Notes: generated by a model not told the origin, from the letters alone. A DNA stretch of 35,554 nt from Candidatus Nomurabacteria bacterium GW2011_GWA2_40_9 (GCA_000993955.1 LBZW01000002.1:1-35554), one strand, 5' to 3'. Counted from the first letter of the stretch, positions 22,001 to 30,452 are shown. Made by a program: numbers and translations.

Positions 22001-23680
22001 TTAAAGTCCTTCTTGCGGAGGGGCGACAATGCGAGCGCGCCAGAATTTAGTCTTTAGGGTGTGTATGAGGTCTTTGAGTTCAGTGCTACCTAATAGATAC
22101 AATACTAGCATACCTACCAAAATACCAATAATTCCTGAAATTAGACCTTGCAAGAACACTCCCCAAAAAGTAACCGTGCCAAAAATTGGTGAAAAAATAT
22201 TTAAACTGACATAAGACACAGTGCCAATGAAAAAAGAAGCAGAAAGACTCTGGAAAAAAGTTTTTGATATAAATTGTTGTTCTTTCATGAAGTCTATCTT
22301 TAGAGAGATGTACAGAAGAATGAAATTGATAATCGTGCCAAAAGAGTACGCTAACGGAAGCATGAGCACTTCTGTCCCCTTGATGTCTGCCACTTTCAAA
22401 ATAGATTCTATAAAATATTTAAACTGTGGCATATTTTTAAATATATATAAGAAAAAGAAAGAAAAGAAAACTATAGAGACAGATGAAACAAAATTAATTA
22501 TTAGAGGTCTTCTGGTATTCCCGACTGCATAATACGCTCTAGCAAACAAGGCTATGAGTCCCTGTGCCATTATTGACAGAGAAAAGATCGCGAGAGATGC
22601 TGCGACTAGGCGAGTGTTTTCCCAAGAAAAAGACCCCGAACCCAATATCACTCTGACTATTTGTGCACGCAAAACTATAAATAAAAATGTAACTGGAAGT
22701 GACCAAAATATAATCGCCCGAGAAGCTACAGTCAGGTGATTTTTAAATTCATCTATTTTACCAGAAGTGTAAAATTTTGTAAGCATTGGGAAAGCAGCCA
22801 CTGCATAAGAGAGCCCTATGATACCGAGCGGAACAGACTGAAGATTTAAAGAGAGATTAAATATAGAGATAGAGCCACTGGTGAGGTATGTTGCAAAAGA
22901 TATAATCAAGATCAAAGCTATGTTGTTACAAGAAAGTCCCAGAGTTCTCGGTAGTGAAACCAGCACTACTTTTTTTATGTCAGTAAAATTTATATCAAAA
23001 GAAAATCTAGGAGCAAAACCAGAATACAAAGAAGATACTGCTTGGATAACGAAATGTATAAATGCACCGAGCACTATTCCATATGCTAACCCATGTATCC
23101 CAAAAACGGGATAAAAGAACAACACTCCTGTTATAATACTCAAATTGTAAAATATCGGGCTGAGAGCATAGACAAAGAATTTTCTGAATAGCTGTGTGAT
23201 AGATCCAAATAAATTTGAAAGTCCTAAAAATATCGGCGAGAGCAACATAATTCTAGAAAGTTCTATCACCTTTTCTTGCATCTCAAAAGTAAACCCCGGA
23301 GCAATATAGACTACTAGATAAGGCATCAGAATAAATACTAAAACAGAAACACTTATTATCACAGCAAAAAAGACAGTAAAAATATCGTTCAAGAATTTCT
23401 TGGCTTTTTCACTCACCTTGTCTCCGTCCATCTTTTCATATATAAACGGTATGAGCACGGTAATAGAAGCAAGAGATGCAATAGAAATAAATATCAAATC
23501 CGGTATCCGAAATGCTGTATAATAAGCATCTAAAAGTGGAGATGGACCGATAGAATGAGCTATCAGTCTGTCTCTAAACAAGCCTAATATCTGAGAGATA
23601 AGAGCAAATGAACCCAATAAAAGTGCAGCCTGATTTACATTGACATATTCTTTTCTGAAAAATGATAAAATCTTCTGCAT
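22001..23680 (-). CDS. murJ: Lipid II flippase MurJ
   Basis: 559 residues with about 14 membrane helices and MOP-superfamily sequence. Family landmarks: GLFRDRLIAHSIG after the first helix, DAYYTAFRIPDLIF, GLAYGIVLGAFIHFVIQ and ALFARAYYAVGNTRRP. It moves lipid II across the cytoplasmic membrane for peptidoglycan synthesis, matching the SEDS polymerase RodA elsewhere in the window. The ATG has AAAGGA about seven bases upstream, one of the few clear Shine-Dalgarno sequences here. It follows the Wzy-like ligase gene by 23 bases. Confidence 0.93.
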   Translation of the reverse strand: MQKILSFFRKEYVNVNQAALLLGSFALISQILGLFRDRLIAHSIGPSPLLDAYYTAFRIPDLIFISIASLASITVLIPFIYEKMDGDKVSEKAKKFLNDIFTVFFAVIISVSVLVFILMPYLVVYIAPGFTFEMQEKVIELSRIMLLSPIFLGLSNLFGSITQLFRKFFVYALSPIFYNLSIITGVLFFYPVFGIHGLAYGIVLGAFIHFVIQAVSSLYSGFAPRFSFDINFTDIKKVVLVSLPRTLGLSCNNIALILIISFATYLTSGSISIFNLSLNLQSVPLGIIGLSYAVAAFPMLTKFYTSGKIDEFKNHLTVASRAIIFWSLPVTFLFIVLRAQIVRVILGSGSFSWENTRLVAASLAIFSLSIMAQGLIALFARAYYAVGNTRRPLIINFVSSVSIVFFSFFFLYIFKNMPQFKYFIESILKVADIKGTEVLMLPLAYSFGTIINFILLYISLKIDFMKEQQFISKTFFQSLSASFFIGTVSYVSLNIFSPIFGTVTFWGVFLQGLISGIIGILVGMLVLYLLGSTELKDLIHTLKTKFWRARIVAPPQEGL

Positions 23681-23703
23681 TCTTTAATCCTTTATTATTC
23701 TAT

Positions 23704-25815
23704 TTAATTATTTTTAGTTTTTCCAGTTGAACTTGCGTCTTCTTTTGGAACTTCTATAGATGGTGTTTCAGGAGCGACAGCAGTAGTATTGTTCTTCAAG
23801 GAAGTCACATATTGAGCCAGTTCTTTACTACCTGGGTCCACCGCTAGTGCTTTCTCAGCATAAGAGATAGCGAGTGCGGTGTTGCCATCGTTTTTTTCTA
23901 TTTGAGAGAGAGTGATCAATGCGTCAATATAGTCTGGCTTTAGAGCAAGAGCCTCCAAGGCAATAGAGCGAGCTTCTTTTGTGTTTTTATTGGCATAATA
24001 GGTACTAGCGATAGCTAATTTGAATCCTGGATTTAGAGGGCTTAATTCTGAAGCTTTTGTATATGCTTCTATTGCTTTTGTGTAGGCATCTTCGAGTCCT
24101 AGGGTTGCTACATTTCTATACACTGAACCGAGCATCTGGAAATTTAAGTGATTTGTAGGATTGTATTGAGTAGCAAGGATAGCACCATTTACTGCTTGGT
24201 CAAAATTTGATTGAAGTTCTGCCTTTTCTACTTCAGACAAGGCGGACCCTTTGGAAACAAGGACATTTAATTTTGCGAGATACACTTGGGCATAAGTGCG
24301 AAAATACAAATCATTTGCGTGGAGTAAAATAGCTTTTGAAATAGCGGATTCAGCTACTGCTACTTCTTGTGCTCCGACAGCTTGGCTAAAGTAAGACACA
24401 GAGACAAAGCGTTGTATGTACTTGAAAGATACAGCAGCGGAAACCATCATAAGTATGATCAAGAACAATATTGAGAAGAAGCTTTTTCTAGGATCATCCA
24501 AGAATGAAAATTCCATTTCTCCTTTTTCTTTTTGAGAAGAAGAAACACCGATAAACATACCAGTAAAGGCAAATGCGAGTAGAAGCAACACTGCTCCTGT
24601 AGCATAAAAGAAAGAAGCAATAAATAGATAAATAGAAGCTATGAGAAACACTGCCATATCAGAATTCTCTCCTTTTTTAATACTTGCAAACACTGTTTTT
24701 ACTCCAGTGACTACCAACAACACAAGAAATACAAGCCAAGAGAGAATACCGAGGATACCCGTAGTCGCTGCAAATGTAGGCAACATTCCCGAACCACTAG
24801 AGAAAGAAGTATTCCAAAATGCTGTATTGTTTATAACTGCTGGCTTGTGTAGTGCCCAAACTTCTTCAAATCTATTTGGACCGATACCTATGATGGGATC
24901 TGTCATCAAAGCTTTTCGTGTTACTTGCATTGTAGAAGAAAAAGAAGGACTTACTTCTAAGTCTGACAGTCCGAGCTTGCTTGGGATATATCCACCGATA
25001 AACTGCCCTGACATAAAGAAGAGGAGGGAAATCATAACTATAGAGAAAGAAAATACTGGAAAAGGGGCTTTGTGGTCATCGTGTCTCTTGCCAGCAGAAA
25101 AAGATATCTTGTAAACAAAAATAATAAGAGCAAAAATACCAAATAGTTCCCAGACCAAAGCAAAATTCACGATCAAGGCAAGAATTATAGAAAATATAAC
25201 TGAAGCTCCAAGTAGCCATTTTGCTATTTTACTTACATGAAAAAATTCAACCAAGAAAAGTGACAGGATACCAAACAATCCAGCGAGTAGCCCAAAACTA
25301 TTCCAAGATCCAGCCAAATTGTCAGTCTTTCCTCCTAGTATTCCCAGAGACAACAGTTCAGGCATAAATATCCGTGCTAATTGAAAAAGAAAAACAATAC
25401 CTGAAGATAACAGAACTCCCAATAAGACTACTCTAGCATTTTTCTTGTCTCGCAGAACCACAGAAGAAACTATCATTAGGAGAACTGCAGAAAACATAAA
25501 CCAGAAAGTTCCTACATCAAACATGATGCCAAAAAAAGACATCTTTGATGCACTAGAAAATATGGCCGAGATTAAAAATGCCAACACGATACCGAGTCCC
25601 GCACACAAAAGATGCGATTTAGGTAAAATTATCTTTCCATCCGAAAATCTAGCTGCCGCCCAAAAGATGATCGAAATCACCAATCCTACTACGAGCAGTA
25701 GCCCTTTTGAAGTTTCAACTGGAATTTTTACAAAAGGTAAAAAGAAAAGTGGTAATAGTACGACGGTGAGAAAGAGAGACCAAAAAGAAATCCTATCTAA
25801 AATATTTGATAACAT
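23704..25815 (-). CDS. O-antigen ligase/polymerase-like membrane protein with TPR repeats
   Basis: 703 residues. About 12 membrane helices carry a Wzy_C-type large extracellular loop: DPIIGIGPNRFEEVW, an aromatic- and serine-rich stretch to about residue 345, then more helices. The C-terminal part (about residues 510-680) holds three to four tetratricopeptide repeats, such as AIEAYTKASELSPLNPGFKL and ARSIALEALALKPDYIDAL. The tail ends in TPSIEVPKEDASSTGKTKNN. Related proteins polymerise or ligate surface glycans or glycosylate exported proteins. Its place between leuS and murJ, together with RodA, fits envelope glycan assembly, but acceptor and donor are unknown. Confidence 0.85.
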   Translation of the reverse strand: MLSNILDRISFWSLFLTVVLLPLFFLPFVKIPVETSKGLLLVVGLVISIIFWAAARFSDGKIILPKSHLLCAGLGIVLAFLISAIFSSASKMSFFGIMFDVGTFWFMFSAVLLMIVSSVVLRDKKNARVVLLGVLLSSGIVFLFQLARIFMPELLSLGILGGKTDNLAGSWNSFGLLAGLFGILSLFLVEFFHVSKIAKWLLGASVIFSIILALIVNFALVWELFGIFALIIFVYKISFSAGKRHDDHKAPFPVFSFSIVMISLLFFMSGQFIGGYIPSKLGLSDLEVSPSFSSTMQVTRKALMTDPIIGIGPNRFEEVWALHKPAVINNTAFWNTSFSSGSGMLPTFAATTGILGILSWLVFLVLLVVTGVKTVFASIKKGENSDMAVFLIASIYLFIASFFYATGAVLLLLAFAFTGMFIGVSSSQKEKGEMEFSFLDDPRKSFFSILFLIILMMVSAAVSFKYIQRFVSVSYFSQAVGAQEVAVAESAISKAILLHANDLYFRTYAQVYLAKLNVLVSKGSALSEVEKAELQSNFDQAVNGAILATQYNPTNHLNFQMLGSVYRNVATLGLEDAYTKAIEAYTKASELSPLNPGFKLAIASTYYANKNTKEARSIALEALALKPDYIDALITLSQIEKNDGNTALAISYAEKALAVDPGSKELAQYVTSLKNNTTAVAPETPSIEVPKEDASSTGKTKNN

Positions 25816-25826
25816 ATTTTTATAAA

Positions 25827-27782
25827 TTAAATTACAATATTAATAAGTCTGCCTTTGACATAAATTATTTTCTTTATATCTCGAGCTTCTAACAATTTTA
25901 TCACTACTTCGTTACTTAATGCAAGTTTTTCTATTTCTTCTTCTCCCGTCTCAGTATCAACCAACATCTCAGACCTAACTTTTCCGTTTACTTGTATCAT
26001 TATTTTTAATTTTTCTTCTTTTATTAAACCCTCATCCCACACTGGCCAACTAGAAAGATGAATACTTTTAGTGAGAGAACCCAAAGCAAGGCTTTGGGGA
26101 ATCAAAAGTTTCTGCCATAGCTCTTCTGCAATATGTGGTGCAAAAGGAGATAGAAGCTGGAGAAATTTTTTATAATCTTGCTCTGTCACACCAGAACCTC
26201 TCGCAAATGCGGATTCCATTTCACTAGCTAGTATCATCATAGAAGACACAGCAGTGTTAAAATGCATGCCTTCTATATCTTCTGTTACTTTTTTAATTGT
26301 TTTGTGTAAAAATTTTGATAAATGAAATTTCTGATCGGTGTAGGACCCACCCGGTAATCCGGGAAGGGTAAAGCCGGCAGAAATTTTATTTATCAAAATT
26401 TTTTGTCCTATCTTCCATACTTTTTCCAAGAATCTCCTTGGGCCGATTATACTATCTGTACTCCAATTTGCTACTTGGTCAAATGGACCGATAAACATCT
26501 CGTACAACCTCAGAGTATCTGCACCGTATGTTTTTATAATATCATCTGGATTTATTACATTCCCCCATCTTTTACTCATTTTACGCCCATCAGTAGCCAT
26601 AATAAGCCCTTGATTTACAAGTCTAGAAAACGGCTCGGAATAATTCACAACTTTTATATCATATAAAAATTTATGCCAAAACCTAGCATATATCAGGTGT
26701 CTGGTGGCATGTTCCATCCCACCGACATATAGATCCACAGGTGACCAGTATTTTTCTCTTTTTAAATCAACGAGAGCTTTTTTATTCTTAGGGTCTTCAT
26801 ACCTGAGATAATACCAAGAAGACCCTGCCCAAGAAGGCATGGTATTTGTTTCTCTTTTGGCCCTTCCTTTGCAATTCGGACATTTTGTATTTACCCATTT
26901 TGAAATAGTAGCCAGTGGACTCTCCCCTGTATCTGTCGGTTCATAATTTTTAACTTTTGGTAAAACTACAGGTAAATCCTCCTCTCTTACTGGCACGACT
27001 CCACAAGAGTCGCAGTGAATTATGGGTATAGGTTCTCCCCAATACCTCTGCCTTGAAAAGACCCAATCACGCAATTTATATACAGTCTCCCCTTTTTCAT
27101 TTACACTTTTTCCAATCCAATTTCTTTGCGATTCTTTCACAGAATCCGACCAGTCAAGACCGTCTAAATCTTTGATCAATCTATCAGCGTATTTTGTAAT
27201 AGCAAGCACCCATTGACGCATCGGGCGTTTCTCTACTGTTGCTCCACATCTCTCACATTTACCATCTTCTATGTCTTCATTTGCCAGTCCAGTTTTGTCC
27301 ACAGGACACCAATTTATCGGTTCATAAGATTCATAAGCCAGACCTTTTTTATACATTTGCAAAAATATCCATTGAGTCCATTTATAATATTCTGAGTCAG
27401 TAGTATTTACTTCTCGTGACCAGTCATAATCCACTCCCATGATCGAGAGTTGTTCTTTAAATCTTTTGACATTTTTTTTAACTGCAATCTCAGGGTGTAT
27501 TTTATTTTTCAAAGCGTATTGTTCTGCAGGTAGTCCAAAAGCATCAAAACCCATAGGATGAAGTACATTGAAATTATTCATTCTTTTAAAACGAGAATAT
27601 ACATCTGTGCCTATGTATCCTCTAGGGTGCCCCACATGAAGCCCCTCACCAGAGGGGTAAGGGAACATATCCAAAACATACATCTTCTTTTTTTCTGTCT
27701 TGTCTAAAGTTTTATAAGTATTTTTTTTATGCCATTCCTTCTGCCACTTTTTTTCTATTTTTAGATGATTATATTCTTTCAT
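25827..27782 (-). CDS. leuS: Leucyl-tRNA synthetase without CP1 editing domain
   Basis: 651 residues against about 830-860 in most bacteria. Catalytic motifs are intact: HVGH (residues 49-52, in PYPSGEGLHVGHPRGY), the zinc-knuckle cysteines CERCG, SWYYLRYEDP, and KMSKR (GRKMSKRWGNVINPDD), followed by the anticodon-binding domain and a leucine-specific C-terminal end. The expected editing domain between QRNWIGKS and KLRDWVFSRQRYWGEP (residues about 226-236) is reduced to roughly ten residues, so post-transfer editing of mischarged tRNA-Leu should be absent. Two palindromic insertions occur: one in IPQSLALGSLTK (26080-26098), one at the ISAGFTLPGLPGGSYT segment (26308-26403). Part of the 28345-18285 gene run. 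Confidence 0.95.
   Translation of the reverse strand: MKEYNHLKIEKKWQKEWHKKNTYKTLDKTEKKKMYVLDMFPYPSGEGLHVGHPRGYIGTDVYSRFKRMNNFNVLHPMGFDAFGLPAEQYALKNKIHPEIAVKKNVKRFKEQLSIMGVDYDWSREVNTTDSEYYKWTQWIFLQMYKKGLAYESYEPINWCPVDKTGLANEDIEDGKCERCGATVEKRPMRQWVLAITKYADRLIKDLDGLDWSDSVKESQRNWIGKSVNEKGETVYKLRDWVFSRQRYWGEPIPIIHCDSCGVVPVREEDLPVVLPKVKNYEPTDTGESPLATISKWVNTKCPNCKGRAKRETNTMPSWAGSSWYYLRYEDPKNKKALVDLKREKYWSPVDLYVGGMEHATRHLIYARFWHKFLYDIKVVNYSEPFSRLVNQGLIMATDGRKMSKRWGNVINPDDIIKTYGADTLRLYEMFIGPFDQVANWSTDSIIGPRRFLEKVWKIGQKILINKISAGFTLPGLPGGSYTDQKFHLSKFLHKTIKKVTEDIEGMHFNTAVSSMMILASEMESAFARGSGVTEQDYKKFLQLLSPFAPHIAEELWQKLLIPQSLALGSLTKSIHLSSWPVWDEGLIKEEKLKIMIQVNGKVRSEMLVDTETGEEEIEKLALSNEVVIKLLEARDIKKIIYVKGRLINIVI
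26080..26098. repeat. Dispersed palindrome CCAAAGC-n3-GCTTTGG, copy 3, in leuS
   Basis: CCCAAAGC (26080-26087), AAG, GCTTTGGG (26091-26098). It encodes the non-family residues PQSLALG between WQKLL and SIHLSSWP. Confidence 0.75.
26308..26403. repeat. Long inverted duplication around a GC-rich core, in leuS
   Basis: Arms 26308-26333 and 26378-26403 are complementary over 26 bases with one mismatch. The centre holds a second stem, CCCGG/CCGGG (26350-26354 and 26359-26363) within ACCC/GGGT. In the protein the arms encode QKILINKIS and DQKFHLSKF around the insert. Confidence 0.8.
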
Positions 27783-27793
27783 GGTCGAAATTT

Positions 27794-28345
27794 TTAAACT
27801 TTCTTTTTAAATTTTTTAATCGCTAGCCATATGAGTGCGTCTAGAGCAAATCCAAGAATTAAAACTTTAATTAAATTATCAGCCGTTGACCAATATCTAA
27901 TAGAAGCAATAATGAGAGAAATTACTCCGCCCCAAGAAAATCCAATTGTCACAATTTCATTTGAAATAAATGCACCTAAAATAAGTGCTAGTACTCCAAA
28001 TACAACCAACATTATAAAAACATTTCTTTGGTAAATTTTTTGGGCATCATTAAAATCCTGTTGTTTAGTAAAATTTGGATCACAATATCCTTTATATATA
28101 TCTCCACTTGATACTGGTACTGGCATATTTTTCTCATAACGATAATTACCTTCATTCCATTGACCTCCTACTTTTAGACAATCTTCTTTATTATTTATAG
28201 TCTCTACTACTTGTGGTTGTAAAAAATATAAATTATAGTCTGGTTCTTTGTAAAACAAAGAAATTGTATAATTTAGAAATAAATTTAATACTATTATAAT
28301 ACCTATTATAAGCGCCCATTTTAAAACTTTTGGTTGTGTTTCCAT
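27794..28345 (-). CDS. Small multi-pass membrane protein, function unknown
   Basis: 183 residues from ATG 28345. An N-terminal helix (about residues 10-31) is followed by an extracytoplasmic stretch with two cysteines (EDCLKVGGQW and KGYCDPN, possibly a disulfide), then three membrane helices and a basic end (KKFKKKV). I do not recognise a family. A longer reading to 28468 exists, but TATACT seven bases before ATG 28345 favours the shorter, possibly leaderless form. It lies 11 bases before leuS and is probably first in that gene run. Confidence 0.7.
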   Translation of the reverse strand: METQPKVLKWALIIGIIIVLNLFLNYTISLFYKEPDYNLYFLQPQVVETINNKEDCLKVGGQWNEGNYRYEKNMPVPVSSGDIYKGYCDPNFTKQQDFNDAQKIYQRNVFIMLVVFGVLALILGAFISNEIVTIGFSWGGVISLIIASIRYWSTADNLIKVLILGFALDALIWLAIKKFKKKV

Positions 28346-28352
28346 AATATAT

Positions 28353-28358
28353 AGTATA
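28353..28358 (-). promoter_or_regulatory. -10-like TATACT before the leuS-lepA gene run
   Basis: TATACT ends seven bases before ATG 28345 on the minus strand. The genes from here to lepA are separated by 6-53 bases, so this could drive the whole run; internal promoters cannot be excluded. Confidence 0.4.
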
Positions 28359-28393
28359 TCATAATTAACAGATAAATTAATATTTAAATCAAT

Positions 28394-28831
28394 ATGCAAA
28401 AAGGACCAAAAGATTTTCCCCAAAAAATAACTGCTTGGGTCGGCTCTCCTCTGTCCCTCATCATTCATACTATATTCTTTTCTAGTATCTTTGTTTTAGG
28501 TTTTTCAGGTTTAATAAATCCTGATTATGTATTTGCTTTTACTACCAATATCCTTTCTATAGAGGCTATCTATCTTGCCATTTTTATTCAAATGACAGTG
28601 AATAGACATAGTGAAGATCTGGAAGAAGTTTCTGAAGATATAGATGAAATTCAGAAAGATGTGGAAGAGATTTCAGAAGATGTGGAAGAAATTCAGAAAG
28701 ATGTGGAAGAAATATCTGACGAAGATCAAAGTGAAGAAGAAGCAGAAAGAATAGAAATTAATAAATTTAAACACATTGAAGATACCCTCCAAGCTCTTCT
28801 ACAAGAAATCTCTGAATTGAAAAGGAAATAA
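28394..28831 (+). CDS. DUF1003-like membrane protein with acidic repeat tail
   Basis: 145 residues. Two membrane helices (about residues 20-40 and 48-68) end in AIFIQMTVNRHSEDLEE, which resembles the DUF1003 / low-affinity iron permease-like families. The second half is a highly acidic coiled coil containing two 14-residue repeats encoded by a 42-base tandem repeat (28634-28717). No catalytic motif. It is divergent from the membrane-protein gene at 28345 with 48 bases between, and convergent with ychF. Confidence 0.7.
   Translation: MQKGPKDFPQKITAWVGSPLSLIIHTIFFSSIFVLGFSGLINPDYVFAFTTNILSIEAIYLAIFIQMTVNRHSEDLEEVSEDIDEIQKDVEEISEDVEEIQKDVEEISDEDQSEEEAERIEINKFKHIEDTLQALLQEISELKRK
28634..28717 (+). 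repeat. 42-bp tandem repeat, two units, coding
   Basis: Units 28634-28675 and 28676-28717 differ at a few bases and encode acidic coiled-coil heptads (EIQKDVEEI in each). Confidence 0.8.
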
Positions 28832-28852
28832 AATTAAATTTTATTGTATTTT

Positions 28853-28885
28853 CCCCTCTCCTTTCAGGGGAAGGCGGGGGTGAGG
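28853..28885. repeat. GC-rich palindromic repeat between convergent genes
   Basis: CCCCTCTCCTTTCAGGGG followed by a GGGGTGAGG tail. It is the closest relative of the insertion at 19548-19582 in lepA. Position between the ends of two convergent genes would suit a bidirectional terminator. Confidence 0.6.
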
Positions 28886-28886
28886 T

Positions 28887-29705
28887 TTATATCTTAAACT
28901 CAATCACATCTCCGTCTTTGACTATATATTCTTTGCCTTCGGTGCGTACAGAGCCGTGTTCGCGAGCGACGGCGTAGGATCCTGCTTCTAGGAGTTTGTC
29001 ATAGGCCACCACTTCCGCCCTGATAAATTTATCTTTAAAATCAGTGTGTATAGCTGTGCCTGCGATCGGAGCGGTGCTTCCCTTCTTTATAGTCCATGCC
29101 CGTGTCTCGTCTTCTCCTGTGGTAAAGAAAGTTTCTAGATTCAAAAGTTTGTAACTTTCTTTTATCAGGTTATCGAGCCCAGTGCCAAAAAGTGGATCGA
29201 CTTCTAGATACGGACCAGGTAATTTTGAAATGAAGTCTTTATTTATGTTGTCCACCGCTTCTGAAGTATTGAGTACATACAGTGTCGGCTTTTTTATCCC
29301 CGCTTGTTCAAGTTCAAAATTTATCACTTCTATATCAAAAAGCGGGTCCACCTTGTCATGCACATGAATCATATCTTTATCTTCAAAAATTCTCACCACT
29401 TCGATGATTGCGTCCACCTCTCGTATATGAGATAGAAACTTATTACCGAGCCCTGCTCCTTCTGAAGCTCCTGCTACCAATCCTGCAATGTCCACAAACT
29501 CCACGACTGCTGGAATAGTCTTTTTAGATTTTGAAAGTTCTGACAGTTTTTGCACTCGCTCGTCTGGCACAGGCACTATGCCCACAGAAGGGTCTATAGT
29601 ACAAAATGGATAATTCTCTGCAGGCACAGATTTTTTGGTTAGCACATTAAAAAGCGTCGACTTTCCTACATTCGGCAGACCTACAATTCCGATTGATAGT
29701 GACAT
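28887..29705 (-). CDS. ychF: YchF/OLA1-type GTPase/ATPase, helical domain missing
   Basis: 272 residues against about 363 usually. G1 is GLPNVGKST, G3 DIAGLVAGASEGAGLGNKFL, and the NxxE box is NTSE. The TGS domain at the C terminus is typical (TFFTTGEDETRAWTIKKG and GKEYIVKDGDVIEFK). The antiparallel helical arm that normally follows DIEVINFEL is absent: the chain passes within about eight residues to KKPTLYVLNTSE. YchF binds ATP and ribosomes and affects stress responses. The frame is clean, so this looks like an evolved reduction and not a pseudogene. It has a TATAGT-type box just upstream. Confidence 0.92.
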   Translation of the reverse strand: MSLSIGIVGLPNVGKSTLFNVLTKKSVPAENYPFCTIDPSVGIVPVPDERVQKLSELSKSKKTIPAVVEFVDIAGLVAGASEGAGLGNKFLSHIREVDAIIEVVRIFEDKDMIHVHDKVDPLFDIEVINFELEQAGIKKPTLYVLNTSEAVDNINKDFISKLPGPYLEVDPLFGTGLDNLIKESYKLLNLETFFTTGEDETRAWTIKKGSTAPIAGTAIHTDFKDKFIRAEVVAYDKLLEAGSYAVAREHGSVRTEGKEYIVKDGDVIEFKI

Positions 29706-29745
29706 AATATAGATACTATACAGAATTTTTATAAATTAAACAATT

Positions 29746-30450
29746 TTATTTTTCAAATCCTAACCTTAACTTAAGTTGCAAAATTGTTTCAAGTTTTAGT
29801 TTTGATTTCACCCAAGCTTTTTGTTTCTCTGTTAAAAGCTCTCCCATACCACTGAGAATATTATTATCATTCATTCCTTCTAACTCTAGAATACATTTCG
29901 TAAGGAAATCCTTAAAAGACATATTTGTTCGCTCCTCTACAATTTTCTTATTAATTTCCCAATTACTTTTTGAAAAAAACCATACATCAAATATATCACG
30001 ATTTGTTTCTCCAAAACGATCATACATAGCGACGAGCTTATGTGCAAACATATCTTCTTTTACCATTACCAACATTGAAATACCATTGTAAAAACGAACT
30101 TCATATTTTGACCCGAAAATCCTACGATTAATCTCAACTTTTACATTTTGTGTATTCTTTTCTTTGTTTTTATAAGAAAGTAAAAAAAATAAATTAAATC
30201 TCTTTTTCTCTGCATCTTTTACCTCCCCATACTTCCCCACTATTTTCAAAATTTTTTCAAAAATAAAATCTTCTTTTGATTCATCAAGTAAATCAAAATC
30301 TAAATCCACAGAAAAACGAGGGAGTTCATAAAACAAAAGAGCTGCTGTCCCTCCCTTAAAACCCAAATACGGACTGATCGTGGTATCGGAATAAATATCT
30401 ATTAATATTTGTAAAATAATATTCTTGTGTATTTCGGGATTTAAAGTCAT
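29746..30450 (-). CDS. AbiEii/AbiGii nucleotidyltransferase toxin
   Basis: 234 residues. Nucleotidyltransferase fold with the family signature GFKGGTAALLFY followed by RFSVDLDFDLL (the G-G/T and DxD-type catalytic residues), then VKVEINRR and the motif MFAHKLVAMYDR. AbiEii toxins add nucleotides to tRNA or similar targets and stop growth of infected cells. It begins two bases after the AbiEi antitoxin stop, the normal order for this system. No damage is seen. Confidence 0.9.
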   Translation of the reverse strand: MTLNPEIHKNIILQILIDIYSDTTISPYLGFKGGTAALLFYELPRFSVDLDFDLLDESKEDFIFEKILKIVGKYGEVKDAEKKRFNLFFLLSYKNKEKNTQNVKVEINRRIFGSKYEVRFYNGISMLVMVKEDMFAHKLVAMYDRFGETNRDIFDVWFFSKSNWEINKKIVEERTNMSFKDFLTKCILELEGMNDNNILSGMGELLTEKQKAWVKSKLKLETILQLKLRLGFEK

Positions 30451-30452
30451 TT

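Noticed and set aside
28346-28468. Longer N terminus for the membrane protein upstream of leuS
   Set aside because: It would overlap the divergent DUF1003-like gene and precede the -10-like box; the extra residues are not protein-like.
28634-28717. CRISPR-like array
   Set aside because: The repeats are contiguous, coding and without spacers; no cas genes occur in the window.
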